From Anaerolineae bacterium (GTDB lineage Bacteria; Chloroflexota; Anaerolineae; Aggregatilineales; Phototrophicaceae): a stretch of 42,610 bases of DNA. Positions 38,060 through 42,610 of this stretch are shown here, piece by piece; position 1 is the first letter of the stretch, and each line of letters opens with the position of its first letter. Under the pieces are notes generated by a model that saw only the letters and a list, made by a program, of their open reading frames with translations, searched no databases and was not told where the DNA came from. The DNA is taken from assembly GCA_022821805.1 (NCBI GenBank), contig JAJECX010000002.1, forward strand, positions 1-42,610, read 5' to 3'. Both the position numbers and the translations under genes were made by a program.

Positions 38060-40981
38060 ATGACCGCGCCCGATCAAGTCTACGCATTAGTCGAGAAATT
38101 CGAACGCGACAAGCCCGGCAGCGAAACTGAAGTGCGCGTCCAGTTTGTCGATGAACTGTTCAAGGCGCTGGGCTGGGATATGCGCGACAAGCGTCAAGTG
38201 CGGCATGAGCCGCGAGTCCTCATCGTGGATGACGGCATCGAACGATCGAAGCGGTCCGATTACAGCTTCCATATCGGCAATACGAGGCATTTCTTCGTCG
38301 AAACCAAAATGCCGCATGTGAACCTGGAGCGGGACCCGACCCCGGCTTTCCAACTGCGGCGTTATGGCTGGTCGGGCAATACACCCGTCAGCGTCTTGAC
38401 CGATTTCGAAGAATTCAGCATATACGACTGCCGCATCCAGCCACAGCGGAGCGACCCCGCCAGCACCGCCCGCCTGCGCTATTACCAATATGGCGAATAC
38501 ATCGACCAGTGGGACGAGCTCGCATCGCGTTTCAGCCGCGAAGCTGTCGCCGGCGGCGCGCTGCGCGAATGGATCGAAGGCGAGCGCGTTCGCGGCGTGC
38601 TCAGCGTCGACCAAGCCTTCTTGCGCGAGATGGAAAGCTGGCGCGAGACGCTTGCCCGGGAAATCGCCCTGCACAACCGCGACCTGAGCCAGCGCCAACT
38701 CAATCTGCTGGTGCAGTGGACGATTGACCGCATCGTCTTCCTGCGCATCGCCGAAGACCGCGATATCGAAGCCTACGGACGCCTGCGCAGCGCCGCCGCC
38801 GCTGGCAAGCAAGTCTATGAAGAATTGAAGATCCTCTTCAACGAAGCGGACGACAAATACAATTCCGGCTTGTTCCACTTCGGCGTGGATTCGCGCGCCA
38901 GCGCTCCCGACCAGCTCTCGCTATCGATCCACATCCCCGACGAACCGCTGCGCCACATCATCAAGAACCTGTATTTTCCCTTCAGTCCCTACGAGTTCTC
39001 GGTGCTGTCGGCTGACATCCTGGGTCAAGTCTACGAGCAATTCCTCGGCAAAGTCATCGAGCTCAGCGGCGGCGGCGCGGTGCGCGTGGAAGAAAAACCG
39101 GAAGTGCGCAAAGCCGGCGGCGTCTATTACACGCCCGCCTATATCGTCGACTACATCGTCGAGAACACCGTCGGCGCGCTGCTCAAAGACAAAACGCCCG
39201 AAGACGCCGAAAAGCTGCGCATCCTCGACCCCGCCTGCGGCAGCGGCTCCTTCCTCACCGGCGCCTATAACTACCTGCTCGATTGGCACCTGAAATACTA
39301 CCGCGAACATCCCAAGCAGTACCGCAATCGCCGCCGCGAAACCGCCGATGGCATGATCCTGACCACCGCCGAAAAACGCCGCATCCTGCTGAACAATATC
39401 TACGGCGTCGACCTGGACCAGAACGCCGTCGAAGTCAGCAAGCTCTCGCTGCTGCTGAAAATGCTGGAGAACGATTCGGCCGCCGCCGGCACGCAGACCA
39501 TCATGTTCAGCGCCGGCGGACGCATCCTGCCCGACCTCAGCGACAACATCAAATGGGGCAATTCTCTCATCGGCAGCGATTTTTTCCGCGGCAAGCAGCC
39601 CTGGCTCTTTAGCGAAGAGGAGTTGAATCGCGTCAAGGCATTCGATTGGGCTAAGAAGGACGGCTTCCCGACAATCATGGATGCGGGCGGATTTGACGCG
39701 GTGATTGGGAATCCGCCTTGGGGAAGTAAAGAAGTCTTAGACAGCGAATTCTTACCATACATTAGCAGCAAGTATGGACGAGACACGCATAATATGAACA
39801 TCTTTGCAGTTTTCGTTGACGAATGTATAGACAACTTGCTACGCAAGGATGGAGCCTTAGGTTTTCTAATTCCAAAGAACTTCACAAAGACAGAAGCATA
39901 CCGGCCCTACCGTGAAGACATTCTCAATAAGCACAGTCTCAATCTTGTGGTTGATTTTGGTCAGTTTCCCGGAGTAGCACAGGAAGCGGTGGCGCTGTTT
40001 GTCAGGGCAAGGACGACGGGAACTACGCGCATTCAGCGGGTTTACGTGGAAAATAACAAGTTCATTCACTTGGACGATCTAGACGTGGAAGATGTTAGAG
40101 ATGCCCAATTCAGTATGATTACTTTGGCGCGAATGCCGAATCTCAGTCCCATTGTTCGCAAAGTAAATTCAGTATCGTTCGATCTAGGAGATGAATTTGA
40201 AGTAGGTAGAGGATTAGAACATGGTCGTAACGGCGACCTGATTTGGTGCCCCCACTGTTTGAACTGCTTTGAACGACCTGGCAAGAGAAACAGAAATGTC
40301 AAAAGTATCAATTGCAAGTCGTGTAAAACTCCGATTGATATATCCACATCTGAACACGACACGAAGTTTATATTTGAGAGCCAGTACGACATCAATTTAG
40401 ACTCACAAGGTCTGCTGGTCGGCGCCTCCATTGATCGGTATCGTCTAAAGGAAATACCATACAAGGCCCAGTTAGGACTACCGGGGATAAACTATAAAGA
40501 CTTGCACAAAATGGATGAAAAGCTGTACTTCATTAGAATTGCTAAGTCACTTCGAGGATACTTGGACACGAATGGGTTGTTAGCGCTGAATGCACTCAAC
40601 TTCGTTCATAAGTCGCGTAGCGCTGTTCCTTACAAACTGGAATATATCTTGGGCATCCTCAATTCCACATTGCTCAAAAGCTATGTTGAATTTACCGTCA
40701 CGGGCGGCGCAAATCTAACCATTAGGCTTTCAAATGCCATAATGCGGTCTCTCCCAATCCGCAAAATCGACTTCGGCAATCCCGCCGACGTACAATTGCA
40801 CGATGAAATGGTCAAGCTGGTCGATGAAATGCTGGTCCGTCACCGCCAGTTGCCGGGCTCGACGGGTGAAGGCCGCAGGTTAACCGAAAGGCTTATTGAG
40901 ACGGTGGACGAGGAGATTGACGCGCTTGTGTACCGACTGTACGGGCTGACCGAGGATGAGGTGGCGATTGTGGAGGGCTAA
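38060..40981 (+). CDS. Type IIG (Eco57I-like) restriction-modification enzyme
   Basis: 973 residues, the typical single-chain layout. The N-terminal nuclease has a PD-ExK arrangement (SDYSF with Asp67, then VETK with Glu81 and Lys83). A helical linker leads to the adenine methyltransferase with LDPACGSGSF (motif I, about 389) and NPPW (motif IV, 551-554). A target-recognition region contains a four-cysteine zinc ribbon (CPHCLNC from about 730 and CKSCK), and the protein ends LYGLTEDEVAIVEG. Such enzymes methylate one strand and cut at a distance. AGGAGA precedes the ATG at 38060; a GTG at 38015 lies upstream of the TGGTAAAAT promoter-like motif. From about 39700 to 40760 base composition drops sharply. 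Confidence 0.9.
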   Translation: MTAPDQVYALVEKFERDKPGSETEVRVQFVDELFKALGWDMRDKRQVRHEPRVLIVDDGIERSKRSDYSFHIGNTRHFFVETKMPHVNLERDPTPAFQLRRYGWSGNTPVSVLTDFEEFSIYDCRIQPQRSDPASTARLRYYQYGEYIDQWDELASRFSREAVAGGALREWIEGERVRGVLSVDQAFLREMESWRETLAREIALHNRDLSQRQLNLLVQWTIDRIVFLRIAEDRDIEAYGRLRSAAAAGKQVYEELKILFNEADDKYNSGLFHFGVDSRASAPDQLSLSIHIPDEPLRHIIKNLYFPFSPYEFSVLSADILGQVYEQFLGKVIELSGGGAVRVEEKPEVRKAGGVYYTPAYIVDYIVENTVGALLKDKTPEDAEKLRILDPACGSGSFLTGAYNYLLDWHLKYYREHPKQYRNRRRETADGMILTTAEKRRILLNNIYGVDLDQNAVEVSKLSLLLKMLENDSAAAGTQTIMFSAGGRILPDLSDNIKWGNSLIGSDFFRGKQPWLFSEEELNRVKAFDWAKKDGFPTIMDAGGFDAVIGNPPWGSKEVLDSEFLPYISSKYGRDTHNMNIFAVFVDECIDNLLRKDGALGFLIPKNFTKTEAYRPYREDILNKHSLNLVVDFGQFPGVAQEAVALFVRARTTGTTRIQRVYVENNKFIHLDDLDVEDVRDAQFSMITLARMPNLSPIVRKVNSVSFDLGDEFEVGRGLEHGRNGDLIWCPHCLNCFERPGKRNRNVKSINCKSCKTPIDISTSEHDTKFIFESQYDINLDSQGLLVGASIDRYRLKEIPYKAQLGLPGINYKDLHKMDEKLYFIRIAKSLRGYLDTNGLLALNALNFVHKSRSAVPYKLEYILGILNSTLLKSYVEFTVTGGANLTIRLSNAIMRSLPIRKIDFGNPADVQLHDEMVKLVDEMLVRHRQLPGSTGEGRRLTERLIETVDEEIDALVYRLYGLTEDEVAIVEG

Positions 40982-41101
40982 CCCCATCCCCCGGCCCCTT
41001 CCCCAACGCATTGGGGAAGGGGAGCGTCGCCGCTTTGAGCAGATCTCGCCTCAAGCGCAAACCAGCTTCCCCCCAATGCTTTGGGGGGACTGAGGGGGGT
41101 T
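40982..41101. repeat. C/G-rich two-hairpin repeat element
   Basis: First hairpin CCCCTTCCCC/GGGGAAGGGG around AACGCATT, a 45-base middle, second hairpin CCCCCC/GGGGGG around AATGCTTT, then ACTGAGGGGGGTTAG. It fills the gap between the restriction enzyme and the DUF559 gene. Confidence 0.7.
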
Positions 41102-41128
41102 AGAAAAAGACTGAGAGGCTTAGCTGTA

Positions 41129-41560
41129 GTGACAACGAAAAAGAAAGATGGCTGGGCGCATACCCACACGGACCGCGATGTTTACCATGAAATCAAGCTG
41201 CGCGCCAAACACATGCGCCAGAACCCGACAGTTGCGGAAAACATTCTGTGGCGGCGACTTAGACGAAAACAAGTCGGTGGCTTCCATTTCCGCCGCCAAC
41301 ATCCGATAGGGCAATTCATCGTCGATTTCTTTTGCGCCAAAGCTCGGCTTGTGATCGAAGTGGATGGGGAGATCCACGAAGGCTCGGAACAGGCGGAATA
41401 TGACGCCAGCCGGCAGGAATTCTTGGAAGACTTGGGTCTAAAAGTGCTTCGCTTTGACAATGCGCAGGTATATCAAGCGGCGGATGCGGTGATTGAAGCA
41501 ATCGCCGAGTCGCTGTATGGCTTGACAGATGATGAGATTGCGATTGTGGACGGTGGGTGA
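41129..41560 (+). CDS. DUF559-family (Vsr/restriction-like fold) nuclease-like protein
   Basis: 143 residues. Matches the DUF559 family of very-short-patch-repair-like endonucleases: AKHMRQNPTVAENILWRRLR, GGFHFRRQHPIGQFIVDFFC and ARLVIEVDGEIHEGSEQAEY with the acidic metal-binding residues, then FLEDLGLKVLRFDNAQV. The final stretch SLYGLTDDEIAIVDGG is foreign to the family and copies the end of the restriction enzyme upstream. The GTG at 41129 is preferred because the only longer start, a TTG at 41081, lies in the repeat. The position suggests a role in DNA defence or repair. Confidence 0.8.
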   Translation: MTTKKKDGWAHTHTDRDVYHEIKLRAKHMRQNPTVAENILWRRLRRKQVGGFHFRRQHPIGQFIVDFFCAKARLVIEVDGEIHEGSEQAEYDASRQEFLEDLGLKVLRFDNAQVYQAADAVIEAIAESLYGLTDDEIAIVDGG

Positions 41561-41589
41561 TTCACCACAGAGGACATAGAGGAAAAGTG

Positions 41590-42510
41590 ATGGCGGAAAG
41601 CTCACGGCGAAAAGAGATACAATCAATCCACAAGAAACACAGGCTTTTCTATGAATTGCTGGGCGGTGCGGTTCTGCTTGTGATTGGTGTTGCGATCGCC
41701 GCGTCGTTCTTTGGCATTGGGAATCGAGATTACCACATGAATCTCGCCACAGAAGTCATCGGTGTGGGCGTGACAGTAGTTATCTTTGACCGCATCTACG
41801 CGCATCGAGATCGAGAACGCCAGCGAGAACAGGCGCAGCGTGACGAAGAGCGGCAGACAGAAGAACTGAAACGAAGCTTGGTTCGTGATGCCGGCATCCC
41901 CTCAAATGACATGGCGATAAAGGCTATTAGTGAACTCCAAGCGCGAGGTTGGTTAGAAGGCAATGAGGGTTTGCTGAAAGGAGCGGACTTATCAGAAGCC
42001 GAGCTTAAGAAGGCGGATCTCAGCTACGCAAATCTCATGGGAGCAGTATTCTACAAGGCAGAATTGCAACACGCGGATCTAGCGGGCGCGATTCTGCATA
42101 GGGCGTCCTTCAATGATGCGGATATGCAACACGCAGAGCTTTTCAAAGCAGACTTGCGGAATTCACGGTTGGTCGACGCGAAACTGCAATACGCGCAGAT
42201 GTATGAAACAGACCTTTCGGGCGCGACATTGTCCTATGCAAAACTCAATGGTGCATTTCTGGACGCTGCAAAACTATGGAATGCGGACTTGCGCTATGCC
42301 AATTTCAGTAAGGCAACCCTGACTTTCGCGAATTTAAGCGGGGCAAACGTCTTGAATGCCAACTTTGCAGATGCCGAGTTTATGGATACGAAACTTCCCG
42401 ACGGCACGACCGGAAACGTTTCAGAAATGGACAGATTCACCAATCCGAACCATCCCGACTTTCTATTAACACTAGGTTCTGTTGATATTTTGGCATTGGC
42501 ATCTGCATAA
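41590..42510 (+). CDS. Membrane-anchored pentapeptide-repeat protein, C-terminus altered by an IS
   Basis: 306 residues. Two membrane segments (LGGAVLLVIGVAIAASFFGI and TEVIGVGVTVVIFDRIY, about 25-75), a charged coiled coil (RDRERQREQAQRDEERQTEE), a linker SELQARGWLEG, and about 25 A(D/N)LXX pentapeptide repeats (about 138-270) forming a right-handed quadrilateral helix facing the cytoplasm. The last 11 residues, GSVDILALASA, are encoded by the IS end at 42475-42510, so the natural end is lost. AGGAAAAG lies just before the ATG at 41590. Its neighbours are restriction genes; a defence or signalling role is a guess. Confidence 0.8.
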   Translation: MAESSRRKEIQSIHKKHRLFYELLGGAVLLVIGVAIAASFFGIGNRDYHMNLATEVIGVGVTVVIFDRIYAHRDRERQREQAQRDEERQTEELKRSLVRDAGIPSNDMAIKAISELQARGWLEGNEGLLKGADLSEAELKKADLSYANLMGAVFYKAELQHADLAGAILHRASFNDADMQHAELFKADLRNSRLVDAKLQYAQMYETDLSGATLSYAKLNGAFLDAAKLWNADLRYANFSKATLTFANLSGANVLNANFADAEFMDTKLPDGTTGNVSEMDRFTNPNHPDFLLTLGSVDILALASA

Positions 42511-42610
42511 ATGCGTAAAATAGTCTCATGACAAACATGAGACTATCTGACGAACAATGGACGAAGATACGGGATTTTCTGGCAAATGAGTCGAATGTTT
42601 ACCTTGGCAA
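42471..42610 (+). mobile_element. 5' end of an IS5-like insertion sequence (right copy)
   Basis: Reverse complement of 70-209 with one mismatch, starting ACTAG then GGTTCTGTTGATATTTTGGC. It interrupts the pentapeptide-repeat gene, which reads into it. The element continues beyond the right edge. Confidence 0.8.
42528..42610 (+). CDS. IS5-like transposase, N-terminal fragment (runs off the right edge)
   Basis: ATG at 42528 opens a frame to the window end reading [20 protein letters not shown] and ESNVYLGK, the same as the left copy apart from residue 4. Only 27 codons are present. Confidence 0.75.
   Translation, partial: MTNMRLSDEQWTKIRDFLANESNVYLG

Overview
The window is moderately GC-rich, gene-dense bacterial DNA. 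It is most likely from a Chloroflexota (Anaerolineae-like) genome. This is inferred from Sec-exported ABC binding proteins without a lipobox, secreted SH3/FnIII proteins, MocR/GH3/M42/M23 gene content and many short 'GTAGGGGCGA...TCGCCC' hairpin repeats. No rRNA, tRNA or CRISPR array was seen. Both ends carry the 5' end of the same IS5-like insertion sequence in opposite orientation (140 bp, one mismatch). The window is therefore either an IS-bounded segment or a contig broken at IS copies.

Layout. 1-3.3 kb: IS end, a single-chain adenine methyltransferase fused to a BsuBI/PstI-type nuclease, and decayed remains that include a second PstI-like domain. 3.3-8.2 kb (minus strand): Zur/Fur regulator, a DegT-like protein lacking the usual lysine, a small G3E-like protein lacking its P-loop, a full CobW/COG0523 GTPase and a WD40 protein; a nested miniature transposon splits the row. 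8.4-12.1 kb (plus): a translationally coupled FecBCD-type uptake operon ending in a CbiX-ferredoxin fusion. The divergent promoter region between zur and this operon holds four 19-bp palindromes, two on each side. I read 4.4-12.1 kb as one zinc- (or metal-) starvation module and consider it the most interesting system here.

12.3-27.9 kb: SurE, two M23 peptidases (one fused to a CSLREA-type beta-helix), M42 aminopeptidase, cytosine deaminase, rhamnose mutarotase, a sugar ABC importer (binding protein and two permeases, no ATPase), a vanadium-haloperoxidase-like secreted protein, a GH3 glycosidase and a membrane-anchored propeller. 28-37.3 kb: SolA-type amine oxidase, secreted propeller protein, BMP-family binding protein, a broken methyltransferase, an FnIII/SH3 protein and a MocR regulator. 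37.4-42.6 kb: two tandem coiled-coil micro-proteins, a type IIG restriction-modification enzyme with a foreign-looking recognition module, a DUF559 nuclease sharing its C-terminal tail, a membrane pentapeptide-repeat protein and the second IS end.

Intergenic DNA is crowded with repeats: a compensatory hairpin family, a C/G-rich two-hairpin element, a TIR/TSD-bounded miniature transposon, and an insertion with a 21-bp duplication that preserved a stop/start junction between two permease genes.
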